Part shown: positions 16,153 to 24,871 of the stretch, in pieces | Numbering within the stretch: position 1 is the first letter of the stretch | Layout: each line of letters opens with the position of its first letter | Source of the DNA: SZUA-229 sp964531165 | Lineage (GTDB): Bacteria; Pseudomonadota; Gammaproteobacteria; SZUA-229 | Direction of reading: 5' to 3' | Length of the DNA: 64,000 nucleotides | NCBI GenBank assembly: GCA_964531165.1 | Contig: CAZHEA010000004.1 | Coordinates: 1-64,000, forward strand | Translations under genes and position numbers: made by a program | The notes under the pieces: generated by a model | Seen by the model: the letters and a program-made list of their open reading frames with translations, nothing else | Told to the model about the DNA's origin: nothing | The model's database searches: none

Positions 16153-17115
16153 ATGAAAGTTCTTTTTAGTTTAATTGCCCGTCAGCTGGCTCTGTTAACC
16201 TTTTCCGGTGCGATTCTGGCTTATTTTTATCCACCGATATTCCTCATATTTAAAGACTATTTTCTGTGGTTTTTTGCCGCCACTATGTTTTCCCTCGGCC
16301 TGGTGCTGGAGGTGGCAGAGCTAAAGGCTGAGATTGTGCAGCCCAAACGAGTGGCACTCGGTGTCTTAAGCCAGTTTAGTGTAATGCCCTTATTGGTGTG
16401 GCTGGTGGCGCAGTATCCTGGTTTTAGTCCGGCGATAGCCATTGGTTTTATTATTGTCGGTTGTGCGCCCGGCGCCATGGCCAGTAATGTGATTGTTTAT
16501 CTGGCCGGTGGCGCGGTGGCTTTTTCGGTGACGTTGACAACGGTTGCCACCTTAATGTCACCACTACTAACTCCGTTGCTGGTTAAGACTCTGGGCGGAG
16601 CGATTATGCCGGTCGAATTCTGGCCATTGACGGTGACAATAATTAATACGGTCCTGTTGCCGTTGATGTTGGGATTGATGCTGCAAAAACGCCTTGGCGT
16701 CTATTTGCAAACTGCCAGAGACGTGGCACCGGGGGTGGCAGCACTGGCTATTATTATAATCTGTAGTTATGCCGTGGCGGCAAATCAGGCGCGCATTTCA
16801 CAAATGATGTTGCCGGTGATGGCGGGTGTGGTGCTGGTTAATTTACTCGGATATCTGATCGGCTGGTGGCTGGCAAAGTTATTTGGCTTCGCCTATTTAT
16901 ATCGCATTACGCTGATGATTGAACTGGGTATGCAAAATGCCGGTATGGGGGTGGCGCTAGCATTGCAACATTTCCCCGCCGAGTCAGCATTACCTGGTGC
17001 GTTGTTTGCGGTATGGTGCATTATGACGGCAGCGGTGGCAAGCAGCTGGCTACGGCGTAAAATTCGTCATAATGAAACGAAACTAAAACCGTTGCTCACT
17101 GGAGATAAGGCCTGA
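16153..17115 (+). CDS. Bile acid:sodium symporter (BASS) family transporter
   Basis: A 320-residue membrane protein with about nine helices. MFSLGLVLEV near residue 40, QFSVMPLLVW near 75-85 and GCAPGAMASN near 105 are conserved BASS features and contribute to the sodium and substrate crossover sites. Bacterial members carry varied organic anions, so the substrate cannot be named. It stands alone behind the terminator at 16041-16076 and before the GGDEF-EAL gene. Confidence is high for the family and low for the substrate. Confidence 0.85.
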   Translation: MKVLFSLIARQLALLTFSGAILAYFYPPIFLIFKDYFLWFFAATMFSLGLVLEVAELKAEIVQPKRVALGVLSQFSVMPLLVWLVAQYPGFSPAIAIGFIIVGCAPGAMASNVIVYLAGGAVAFSVTLTTVATLMSPLLTPLLVKTLGGAIMPVEFWPLTVTIINTVLLPLMLGLMLQKRLGVYLQTARDVAPGVAALAIIIICSYAVAANQARISQMMLPVMAGVVLVNLLGYLIGWWLAKLFGFAYLYRITLMIELGMQNAGMGVALALQHFPAESALPGALFAVWCIMTAAVASSWLRRKIRHNETKLKPLLTGDKA

Positions 17116-17253
17116 GTAGGGCTATTCTTTAATAGACAGGAAATTTAAACAATGGCGTGTTTTATGTTAGTTTAAAAGCAGCTGGTTCATCCAAAACAAG
17201 GAATTTCCACGCTCGTCACCGAATGAGTGGTTTATAAAAAGGTTAGTCAAATA

Positions 17254-19800
17254 ATGGTAGTTGAGAGTGACATACAGTCTATTCTTCTGGTCGAAGAGTC
17301 GGCGACACTAAGATATATACTCGTTAAAGTTTTAAAAAAGCAGGGCTTTGAAATACAGGCGCTGGAAAGTTTTGATGCTGCCTATGACACTTTGAGTCAC
17401 CCCGATAATAACTTTCAGGCTTTAATTATTGGCTGGCCGAATTATGACCAGCATAAGGATGTAGATCGATTAGTTGGTTTGATGGAGGTGGAGCGTTATT
17501 CTGAAATGCCAGTGCTGGTATTATCCCATGATGCGGAAATAGATGTACTGAACTGGATGAGCCGTAGGCGATACACCGCGTTGATACCCTGGGAAAACTA
17601 TCAGGAATCGGTGGCAACCTTACAAAAACTACTGGGTCCGGAAGTCACTCAGGAGCATCGCCATCCGGTGAGCTCGCTTGAAAATCCTATCCGCATATTA
17701 TTTGTCGATGATTCAGTGAGTATTCGTCATTATTATCAACGATTATTAAATCGTAACGGTTATATTACGGATACCGCCAACTCCGTTGATAATGCATTTG
17801 AAATGGCGTTGAAGCAGCCCTTTGATCTGGCCATTGTTGATTATTTTATGCCGGAGCAGAACGGTTATGTTCTGTGTCAGAAACTACGTGATGATGAACG
17901 TACGTCAAGAATTCGCACGGCGGTTATTACAGGTACCTACCTGGACGAAGTCATTAAAGACTGCCTGCAATCCGGCGCCGTTGAGTGCATGTTTAAAAAT
18001 GAGGCGGAGGAATTATTTTTATCGCGCATTTCATCCATGAGTCGTTTTATTGAAGTGCAAAATCATATTGAAGCTGAGCGCGAACGGCTGGCCAGTATTC
18101 TGGAGTCGGTGGGGGAAGGTGTTTACGGGGTTGATAATAAAGGTAATGTGACGTTTGTGAATCCAGCCGCATTAAATATTATCGGTAAGTTTGAGTCTTC
18201 AACGGTTATTGGTGAAAAAGCCAAAGATGCTTTTCATTATAATGTAACTGAAGAAGTTCTCAATAATGACAGGCTGTTTCGAGCCTATGGCAGTAGCGTG
18301 GAATTGCGTTGCTGGGAAACCACTTTCAAGCACGAATCCGGAAAACCGATTCCGGTTGAATGTACCGTCTACCCGCTAAATATTAATGATCAACAGGAAG
18401 GCTCGGTCATCGCTTTTCGAGATATTTCGCAACGTAAAGTGCTCGAAGAAAAATTACACTGGCAGGCCACGCATGATCATTTAACCCGGCTGTGCAATCG
18501 CCGTTATTTTGAAGACCAGTTGGACTCTGAAGTTAGCCGGGTCAGCTCCGGCAGTGAGATGAGTGCGCTGGTTTATCTTGACCTTGATCGGTTCAAATAT
18601 ATTAATGATACCGCGGGTCATGATGCGGGAGATAAACTGCTGGTCGAAATTGCCAAATTATTGTCTGCAAAATTACGTCCAAAAGATATTCTCGCACGCT
18701 TAGGCGGGGATGAGTTTGCCATTATTTTAAAAGATGTCGATGAAGATTCGGCGATTGTGGTGACAGAAACTTTTCGTAAAGTTTTGGAAAAATGTAGCTT
18801 TGCCTACTCGGGTGAATCTTATAATGTGAATGGTAGTTTTGGGATTGCGTTAATGGATAATCCCAATATGACACCGGGTGATGTATTGGCAAATGCGGAT
18901 ATTGCCTGTCATATTGCAAAGCGTGGTGGTAGAAATCAATCGCATTTATATGAGCAGAGTAGCGATGAAAAAAATGTCATGGGCAGTGAGCTGGGTTGGT
19001 CGCAACGGTTACGCGATGCCATGGAAAAAGATAAATTTGTTTTGCATTTTCAGCCGATACTGGATTTAAGTCTGGTGAATTTAAATCGCCTGCCGGCGGA
19101 AGATGGTGCTATTTGGGATCAGTATGCCAGTGATCCTGAAAATCATTTACATTACGAGCTTTTATTACGTATGCAAAATGATAATGGCGAACTATATTAT
19201 CCGGATGCGTTTATTCCCACTGCGGAGCGCTTTAATTTAATGTGCGAAGTAGATATGTGGGTGATGAATAAAGCGCTGGAAACATTGCAGGAGCTGCAAA
19301 AAGAGCGCAGTAATATTTCGTTTTCAATTAATCTGTCGGGTCATACCTTAAATGCTGAAGACAGTTTACAAAAAATTAAAGGGCTGTTGAAGCAATATGA
19401 TGTTGACCCGCAATCATTGATTTTTGAAGTAACTGAAACTTGTGCGATTGCAAATTTTGAATCTGCCAGTCAGTTTATTGATGAGATGAAGTGGTTGGGC
19501 TGCCGTTTCTCGCTGGATGATTTTGGCTCCGGTTTCTGCTCATTCTCACAGTTAAAATGCTTACCGGCAGATTTTGTTAAAATCGATGGTCAGTTTGTGC
19601 AGGACATGGCAAGAGGCTCTATTGATAGAGCGATTGTTACGGCGATGAATGATGTTGCTCATTCTTTAGGGCGTTACACAGTAGCAGAATATGTCGAAAG
19701 TCCGGAGATTTTACGCTTACTGAAAATATGCGGAATTGATCATGTGCAGGGAAATTATGTTTCAGTACCCAGACATGAATTGGGTAATGGGTTGGTTTGA
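17254..19800 (+). CDS. Two-receiver PAS-GGDEF-EAL cyclic-di-GMP signalling protein
   Basis: An 848-residue soluble protein. Domains in order: a degenerate receiver (about 10-130, with IIGWPN where the phospho-Asp would be), a typical receiver (about 150-270, FVDDSVS and AIVDYFMPEQNGY with its Asp), a PAS domain (about 285-400), GGDEF (RLGGDEFAIIL intact) and EAL. The EAL signature is YELLLR; INLSGHTL, FEVTETCAI and LDDFGSGF are retained, so phosphodiesterase activity remains possible. It may make or degrade c-di-GMP in response to phosphorylation and a PAS signal. The Met at 17254 (AGG upstream) is preferred to the GTG at 17227, which has no site. PilZ proteins at 29397 and 38864 are possible readers. 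Confidence 0.9.
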   Translation: MVVESDIQSILLVEESATLRYILVKVLKKQGFEIQALESFDAAYDTLSHPDNNFQALIIGWPNYDQHKDVDRLVGLMEVERYSEMPVLVLSHDAEIDVLNWMSRRRYTALIPWENYQESVATLQKLLGPEVTQEHRHPVSSLENPIRILFVDDSVSIRHYYQRLLNRNGYITDTANSVDNAFEMALKQPFDLAIVDYFMPEQNGYVLCQKLRDDERTSRIRTAVITGTYLDEVIKDCLQSGAVECMFKNEAEELFLSRISSMSRFIEVQNHIEAERERLASILESVGEGVYGVDNKGNVTFVNPAALNIIGKFESSTVIGEKAKDAFHYNVTEEVLNNDRLFRAYGSSVELRCWETTFKHESGKPIPVECTVYPLNINDQQEGSVIAFRDISQRKVLEEKLHWQATHDHLTRLCNRRYFEDQLDSEVSRVSSGSEMSALVYLDLDRFKYINDTAGHDAGDKLLVEIAKLLSAKLRPKDILARLGGDEFAIILKDVDEDSAIVVTETFRKVLEKCSFAYSGESYNVNGSFGIALMDNPNMTPGDVLANADIACHIAKRGGRNQSHLYEQSSDEKNVMGSELGWSQRLRDAMEKDKFVLHFQPILDLSLVNLNRLPAEDGAIWDQYASDPENHLHYELLLRMQNDNGELYYPDAFIPTAERFNLMCEVDMWVMNKALETLQELQKERSNISFSINLSGHTLNAEDSLQKIKGLLKQYDVDPQSLIFEVTETCAIANFESASQFIDEMKWLGCRFSLDDFGSGFCSFSQLKCLPADFVKIDGQFVQDMARGSIDRAIVTAMNDVAHSLGRYTVAEYVESPEILRLLKICGIDHVQGNYVSVPRHELGNGLV

Positions 19801-19946
19801 TTGAACTGCTGAGTTCGTTCAGCAAGCAGTCTTAAATTTTATCTAGGAATAAGGTTTTACCTGACTAAGGCTGCAGAGCGGTTAGTGTTAATAATCTGCT
19901 GCGATAATTTTTACACCGTCGCGTCTCTGAGCCTATGTCTTAAATA

Positions 19947-20519
19947 TTATTCGGAGATAATTTCAACCTTCTGAATAATAATATCCTGCACCGGTGCGTC
20001 ACTGGCAAATGGTGCCTTTGCGCCGGTTTTGCTATTTTCAATCGTCTCTACAACCGCCATGCCTTTGGTGACTTTTCCAAAAACCGCATAACCCCAGCCG
20101 CGCGCAGATTTACTGGTGTGGTTTAAGAAATTATTGTCTGCGGTGTTGATGAAAAATTGAGCAGTAGCCGAGTGCGGTACATTGGTGCGTGCCATAGCGA
20201 GAGTGCCGCGGTTATTTTTAAGCCCATTGTCAGCTTCATTAACGATGGCCTGTTGTGATGGCTTTTTCTGAAACTGTTGGTTAAAACCGCCGCCCTGAAT
20301 CATAAAGCCTTTAATGACGCGATGAAAAACCGTGCCATTATAATGTCCGCTCTTAACGTAGCTTAAAAAGTTTTTGACAGACTTAGGGGCTTTTTCACGG
20401 TTGAGTTCTACTTCAATATCACCTTTGTTAGTGATTATTTTTACCAGCGGGTTACTACTGGCTATCGCATTTGCAGACAGTAATAACAGGCAGAAGGCGA
20501 TGAGTGATTTTGTTGGCAT
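19947..20519 (-). CDS. Periplasmic peptidyl-prolyl cis-trans isomerase (cyclophilin)
   Basis: A 190-residue cyclophilin that speeds proline isomerisation in folding proteins. A signal peptide (MPTKSLIAFCLLLLSANAIA) indicates export to the periplasm, as in PpiA. Catalytic-site text is present: GTVFHRVIKGFMIQGG and ATAQFFINTADN, with NFLNH. The bacterial short form lacks the loop insertions of eukaryotic enzymes. The gene follows the TetR gene by 21 bases on the same strand and may share its transcript. Confidence 0.93.
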   Translation of the reverse strand: MPTKSLIAFCLLLLSANAIASSNPLVKIITNKGDIEVELNREKAPKSVKNFLSYVKSGHYNGTVFHRVIKGFMIQGGGFNQQFQKKPSQQAIVNEADNGLKNNRGTLAMARTNVPHSATAQFFINTADNNFLNHTSKSARGWGYAVFGKVTKGMAVVETIENSKTGAKAPFASDAPVQDIIIQKVEIISE

Positions 20520-20540
20520 GATTAAAGTTCCTCGTTGGTC

Positions 20541-21149
20541 TTATTTTTCATTAACTTCAATTGTTTTCATAAACAGTGTAATGACGTTGTCTACCAGTAT
20601 AGCAACGGGAGTGTCATGAAAGCGATCGGTTGACTGCATACATTTTTGTAATAATATTTCGCGAATAATGCCCTGATAAATCAGCGCCGCGACTTTTGCA
20701 TTGATGGGTTTAATTTTTTTCTGGGTTTGTAACTCGTTGAGATTAAATTCGATATAGTCGGTAAAGCTTTTCCAGCGATTGAGAAAAAATTCCTGGCTGG
20801 CTTCGGAGCCTTCAAGTTGTGAGTGCATCTCCATTTTCAGCATGTCAGGGTGATTCATAATGCTGGCAACAAATACCGTAGTCATGCCACGTAGCACTTG
20901 CTCAAAGCCGTTGTCATCTGCAACTACCGCTTCAACATAGGATTCGCGGGTAGCGGAAAATTCCTGTAAAACAGCCTGATAAAGTTCATCTTTAGATTCA
21001 AAATGACGATAAAGAATGGCAGGGCTGACCCCGACTTCTTTTACAATTTCATCGATGGAGACACCGTGAAATCCTTTTTGTGCAAACAGGCGCTTGGATA
21101 CCTTAATAATAGAGGCACGTCGTTCTTCAGCGGAAAGTCGTTTAGCCAA
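20541..21149 (-). CDS. TetR/AcrR family transcriptional regulator
   Basis: A 202-residue repressor-type protein. The N-terminal helix-turn-helix reads RRASIIKVSKRLFAQKGFHGVSIDEIVKEVGVSPAILYRHFESKDELYQ (shown here as one conserved block of the family), with GVSPAILYRHF as recognition helix. The all-helical C-terminus would bind a small ligand that cannot be predicted. It lies just beyond the terminator that ends tusA and upstream of the cyclophilin gene. No clear palindromic operator was found in the short upstream gap. Confidence 0.9.
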   Translation of the reverse strand: MAKRLSAEERRASIIKVSKRLFAQKGFHGVSIDEIVKEVGVSPAILYRHFESKDELYQAVLQEFSATRESYVEAVVADDNGFEQVLRGMTTVFVASIMNHPDMLKMEMHSQLEGSEASQEFFLNRWKSFTDYIEFNLNELQTQKKIKPINAKVAALIYQGIIREILLQKCMQSTDRFHDTPVAILVDNVITLFMKTIEVNEK

Positions 21150-21175
21150 GGTCTGTGATTATCCAGGTCGGGGAC

Positions 21176-21217
21176 ATAAAAAAGGCACCGTCCGGAGAAA
21201 CCTCCGAAACTGGTGCC
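21176..21217 (-). terminator. Rho-independent terminator downstream of tusA
   Basis: Read on the minus strand, GGCACC...GGTGCC (arms 21184-21189 and 21212-21217) with an inner CGGAG/CTCCG stem is followed by a run of T (A-run on the plus strand at 21178-21183). It lies 23 bases past the tusA stop and separates it from the TetR gene. Confidence 0.88.
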
Positions 21218-21239
21218 TTCTTATTAATTAAATTGTCTA

Positions 21240-21467
21240 TTAAGACTTTTTAATCATAAATTCAAAAGCACCACCGGCTTCAGCACTTGACAGTAGCTCG
21301 TTACCAGTCTGGTTGCAGAATGCTTCGAAATCTTTAACTGAACCCGGGTCAGTTGCAATAATTTTCAGTACCTGACCTGAAGACAGTGCAGAAATTGCTT
21401 TCTTTGCACGCAGGATAGGAAGTGGGCAATTTAGGCCTTTGGCATCTAATTCAGCATCGAAACTCAT
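21240..21467 (-). CDS. tusA: TusA-family sulfurtransferase
   Basis: A 75-residue TusA-like sulfur carrier. The conserved LDAKGLNCPLPILRAKKAI block contains the single reactive Cys in the CPLP motif that carries persulfide sulfur. In E. coli TusA feeds tRNA thiolation; in sulfur oxidisers TusA homologs pass sulfur toward Dsr or Hdr pathways. It stands alone here, with a strong terminator behind it and a GGAGAAACC site in front, so the specific pathway is not shown. Confidence 0.9.
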   Translation of the reverse strand: MSFDAELDAKGLNCPLPILRAKKAISALSSGQVLKIIATDPGSVKDFEAFCNQTGNELLSSAEAGGAFEFMIKKS

Positions 21468-21635
21468 GGGTTTCTCCTTAATAAATAGGGTTAATAATTA
21501 ATATATAGATCAAGTTAGTGATCGTTCACTTACAATACGATTAGACGCAATAAATGTCAACACCAGCGGGCCTAAAAAGATAATGCAGGGGTAAATGCTG
21601 GACAAGTTGTATTCTGTGTATAAAATCAATATGTT

Positions 21636-22133
21636 ATGAATAAATCTAATAAAAACAGTGAGTCAGGCTGCATCTGTGGAAGCGGGCTGGCATTTACGGG
21701 TTGTTGTTTACCTCTGGTTGACGGGCATAAGTCGGCCACCAGTGCAGAGCAGTTAATGCGTTCACGTTATACAGCTTATGCGCTTGGCAGAGCCGATTAT
21801 ATTTTAGATAGCTGGCATCGTCGTACTCAACCGGCGCAGATAGATTTAGATGATTCTATAAAGTGGTGTGGATTGAGGGTGATAAGTGTCAGTCGTGAAA
21901 AAAATAACACCGCCTATGTGGAATTTGTGGCGGAGTTTAAAGGTGCTGGCCATAATTCAGGTCAAATGCATGAGCGCAGCCGATTTTTATTTGAACAGTC
22001 ACGCTGGTTTTATATGGATGGTGAGCAGATTACATCAACTACCCAGCATCGGGTGAGTCGGCCGGGTAGAAATGATGCGTGCTATTGTGGCAGTGGTAAG
22101 AAGTTTAAAAAATGTTGTGAGATGAAGAACTGA
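21636..22133 (+). CDS. YchJ family protein with two SEC-C-type zinc motifs
   Basis: A 165-residue UPF0225/YchJ protein. The N-terminal CICGSGLAFTGCC and C-terminal CYCGSGKKFKKCC are SEC-C motifs that bind zinc; the middle domain starts with SAEQLMRSRYTAYALG, diagnostic for YchJ. The family function is unknown, though SEC-C motifs are found in SecA, where they bind SecB and ribosomes. It is convergent with the Rieske gene, 17 bases away. Confidence 0.9.
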   Translation: MNKSNKNSESGCICGSGLAFTGCCLPLVDGHKSATSAEQLMRSRYTAYALGRADYILDSWHRRTQPAQIDLDDSIKWCGLRVISVSREKNNTAYVEFVAEFKGAGHNSGQMHERSRFLFEQSRWFYMDGEQITSTTQHRVSRPGRNDACYCGSGKKFKKCCEMKN

Positions 22134-22150
22134 ATGCAGTACGTTGCTAC

Positions 22151-22486
22151 TTAAGGCAATAATATAATATTGCCTTCTGCATCCTGTTCAATATCCAGTT
22201 GAGTTAATCCTTCACCATTGCAGGGGCCGCCGGCACAGTCGCCATTCTCAATTTTGAACAGGGCGCCATGTACCGAGCATTGAATATGGTTTTTTTCATT
22301 ATCCAGAAAATCATCTTCCTGCCATTCAAGATTAATGCCTGCATGCGGGCATTTATTTTCATAGGCAAAAACCTGACCGTCTTTTTTAATCAGAAATAAT
22401 AGACGATCTTTACGGCCCTGTTTTAATGTAAAGCCTTTAGCTCCCGGGTCAGTAATATCATCAATATGGCAGAGTGGCTCGGGCAT
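22151..22486 (-). CDS. Rieske [2Fe-2S] ferredoxin-like protein
   Basis: A 111-residue single-domain Rieske protein. Cluster ligands are visible in CPHAGINLEWQ and CSVHGALF (Cys-x-His and Cys-x2-His). It resembles NirD-like or stand-alone Rieske ferredoxins that pass electrons to oxygenases or other redox partners. There is no signal peptide, so it is cytoplasmic. No obvious partner oxygenase is adjacent. Confidence 0.88.
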   Translation of the reverse strand: MPEPLCHIDDITDPGAKGFTLKQGRKDRLLFLIKKDGQVFAYENKCPHAGINLEWQEDDFLDNEKNHIQCSVHGALFKIENGDCAGGPCNGEGLTQLDIEQDAEGNIILLP

Positions 22487-22569
22487 AGTGGTGTTCCAAC
22501 ATTGTTTTGTATAGTTTTTATGGCGTGATTATAGGTGAAAACAAGTTAATGGTTAACTGAATCTGATAA

Positions 22570-23436
22570 TTATTCCGGTAAAATTAAATCATCAAAGCCC
22601 AATTGCTGACATTTGTTTGTAGCCAGTTGGCAGGCAAAAGCCAATGCCTGTGGCGGCGTTTTCTGTTTTAGGATTGCGGCAATGAATCCGGCATTAAAAG
22701 TGTCTCCCGCGCCGAGTGTTTCACGCAGTGGCTGGCACACAAAAGCCGGCTGGTGGGTGATTTTTTGTTGATAAGCCAGCCATGCACCCTGATCACCCCA
22801 GGTGCAGCTAATGATGGCCTGGGGGAATTTTTGAATAAAGTATTGCAGACAGTCGCTAGCCTGTTCAAATCCTCTGGACAATGCAAAGGGTTTTGAAATC
22901 AGTAGAATATCCGCGTACGGCATGATTTCATCAATACCATTACGGGCTTTTTCCAGTTCAATAGAAACAGGTTTATTAAAACGTCGTGCATGTTTTAGCA
23001 TCAATAACAGTTGGTCACAGGCACGGGCTTCAAAATGTAACCAGTCAAAGCGCTGTAGGTTCAGTTGAGTAAAGTCGCTGGCCTGTAGCTCATTTAAATT
23101 TCGATAATGCACAATGCTGCGTGAGCCATTAGATGTGTTAAGTGTAATATATGACGTCGGTGTGGAGCTATTGGTTTGCAATGGGCACAAAGTCGTTTGA
23201 ATATGTCGTTTGCTGAGGGCAGAAAAAATCAGTTCGGCATTTGCATCATCACTACGGCTGGCCAATAAATACGTGTCTAAACCCAGTTGCTGCATTACAA
23301 TGGCGCTATTGCACGCATTACCACCCGTCTGGATGTGTTGTGCGTCGGCGCGCACTTCTGTGTCTTCTACCGGGTAACTGGACAGGTGGTTAATAATATC
23401 CAGCGTTGCAACACCGGTAAAAAGAATAGTTGGCAT
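22570..23436 (-). CDS. PfkB-family carbohydrate kinase, ketohexokinase-like
   Basis: A 288-residue ribokinase-fold kinase. The N-terminus ATLDIINHLSSYPVEDTEVR and GGNACNSAIVMQQLG follow ketohexokinase (YP-x-ED, GGNAxNS). The C-terminal catalytic signature is LGAGDTFNAGFIAAIL, with the catalytic Asp in GAGDTF. Ketohexokinases phosphorylate fructose at C1, but PfkB specificity is hard to read, so the sugar is uncertain. The gene starts 67 bases from the divergent rmuC. Confidence 0.82.
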   Translation of the reverse strand: MPTILFTGVATLDIINHLSSYPVEDTEVRADAQHIQTGGNACNSAIVMQQLGLDTYLLASRSDDANAELIFSALSKRHIQTTLCPLQTNSSTPTSYITLNTSNGSRSIVHYRNLNELQASDFTQLNLQRFDWLHFEARACDQLLLMLKHARRFNKPVSIELEKARNGIDEIMPYADILLISKPFALSRGFEQASDCLQYFIQKFPQAIISCTWGDQGAWLAYQQKITHQPAFVCQPLRETLGAGDTFNAGFIAAILKQKTPPQALAFACQLATNKCQQLGFDDLILPE

Positions 23437-23503
23437 TGTGCTATGTTACTTGCAAATGCAGTGAAAATCATCTGGTGGTTGCAGGTTATTTAAATGAGGC
23501 AGT

Positions 23504-24844
23504 ATGGATAATAATATAATTATTATAGGTTCAATATTATTGGTCAGTTTGTTATTGAATATAGTCTGGTTCAGTTATCAGTTCAGTTCGTTTAAAAGAG
23601 ATGTTGAGCAAGCTCGCAAAGAGCAACAGGTAAATGCGAGCCAACAGCAATTGCAACAGATGTCAGATATGCACAATGCCATGATTGAGCGTGTAAGTGA
23701 TTTAAAAAGCGCGAATGAAAGGCGAATTGGTGAGCTGAGTGATGTGTTATCGGAAAAGCTAAACAGTAATAATGAAATGTTACAGCAGGTACTCAACAAG
23801 CACCGTGAGTCGTTTGATGCGCGTCAGTTAGCATCTTTGAAAATACAACAGGATAATTTAACTCAGGGTATGACTGAGGTGCGTAAGCAGGTGACTGATG
23901 CACTGATACAAAATGGTAATGATCTGGGTAAAAAAGTTGATGCGTTAACCCGCTCAACTGATGAGCGTTTGAAAGAAATTTCCGGGCAGGTAGATAAGCG
24001 TCTGAATGATGGCTTTGAAAAGACGACCGCTACTTTTGCCGATGTGGTGAAGCGTTTGGCAATGATTGACGAAGCACAGAAAAAGATCACGGAACTATCG
24101 GGAAGCGTGGTGAGTCTACAGGAAGTTTTAGCGGACAAAAGATCGCGTGGCGCCTTTGGAGAGGTGCAGCTTAATTCGCTGGTACGTAATGTAATGCCGG
24201 AAAACAGTTTTTCATTTCAGTATACGCTGAGCAATAATACCCGCGTCGACTGCATGTTGTTTTTGCCGGAGCCCAGTGGCAATATTGCTATTGATTCGAA
24301 GTTTCCGCTGGAATCATTTAGAAAGATGACTGATCTGCAATGCGCTGAGTCTGACAGGCTCAGTGCGGAAAAACAATTTAAGAAAGATATTAAAAAGCAC
24401 ATTAATGATATTGCAGGAAAATACATTATTGGCGGCGAAACCTCTGATGGTGCAGTGATGTTTATCCCCGCCGAAGCTGTATTTTCTGAAATACATGCAC
24501 ATCATTACGATCTGGTTGAAGAGGCGCAGCGCGCCAGAGTGTGGCTGGTGTCACCGACTACATTAATGGCGGTGTTAACAACTGCACGTGCGGTATTAAA
24601 AGATAGTGCAACGCGAAAGCAGGTGCATTTAATTCAGGAGCATCTGGTCTCATTGGCAAAAGATTTTTCACGTTTTAAGACGCGCATGGATAACCTGTCA
24701 AAACATATTCAGCAAGCCAGTAAAGATGTGGACGAAGTCAATACATCAGCAAAAAAAATCAGTTCGCGTTTTGAGAAAATTGAAAAAGTCGAGCTACCTG
24801 ACAGTGATTCAGGTGATGGGGTGAAGCTGGTTGAGTCTACTTGA
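23504..24844 (+). CDS. rmuC: DNA recombination protein RmuC
   Basis: A 446-residue protein with an N-terminal membrane anchor (about 5-25), a long coiled coil (about 28-200) and the RmuC domain from about 215 (SRGAFGEVQLNSLV, IDSKFPLESFRKM). RmuC has a nuclease-like fold and limits rearrangements at inverted repeats in E. coli. GAGG precedes the start. It lies 27 bases upstream of the RND adaptor gene on the same strand but is functionally unrelated. Confidence 0.93.
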   Translation: MDNNIIIIGSILLVSLLLNIVWFSYQFSSFKRDVEQARKEQQVNASQQQLQQMSDMHNAMIERVSDLKSANERRIGELSDVLSEKLNSNNEMLQQVLNKHRESFDARQLASLKIQQDNLTQGMTEVRKQVTDALIQNGNDLGKKVDALTRSTDERLKEISGQVDKRLNDGFEKTTATFADVVKRLAMIDEAQKKITELSGSVVSLQEVLADKRSRGAFGEVQLNSLVRNVMPENSFSFQYTLSNNTRVDCMLFLPEPSGNIAIDSKFPLESFRKMTDLQCAESDRLSAEKQFKKDIKKHINDIAGKYIIGGETSDGAVMFIPAEAVFSEIHAHHYDLVEEAQRARVWLVSPTTLMAVLTTARAVLKDSATRKQVHLIQEHLVSLAKDFSRFKTRMDNLSKHIQQASKDVDEVNTSAKKISSRFEKIEKVELPDSDSGDGVKLVEST

Positions 24845-24871
24845 TTTCACAAATGACGCCTTAATTAATAT

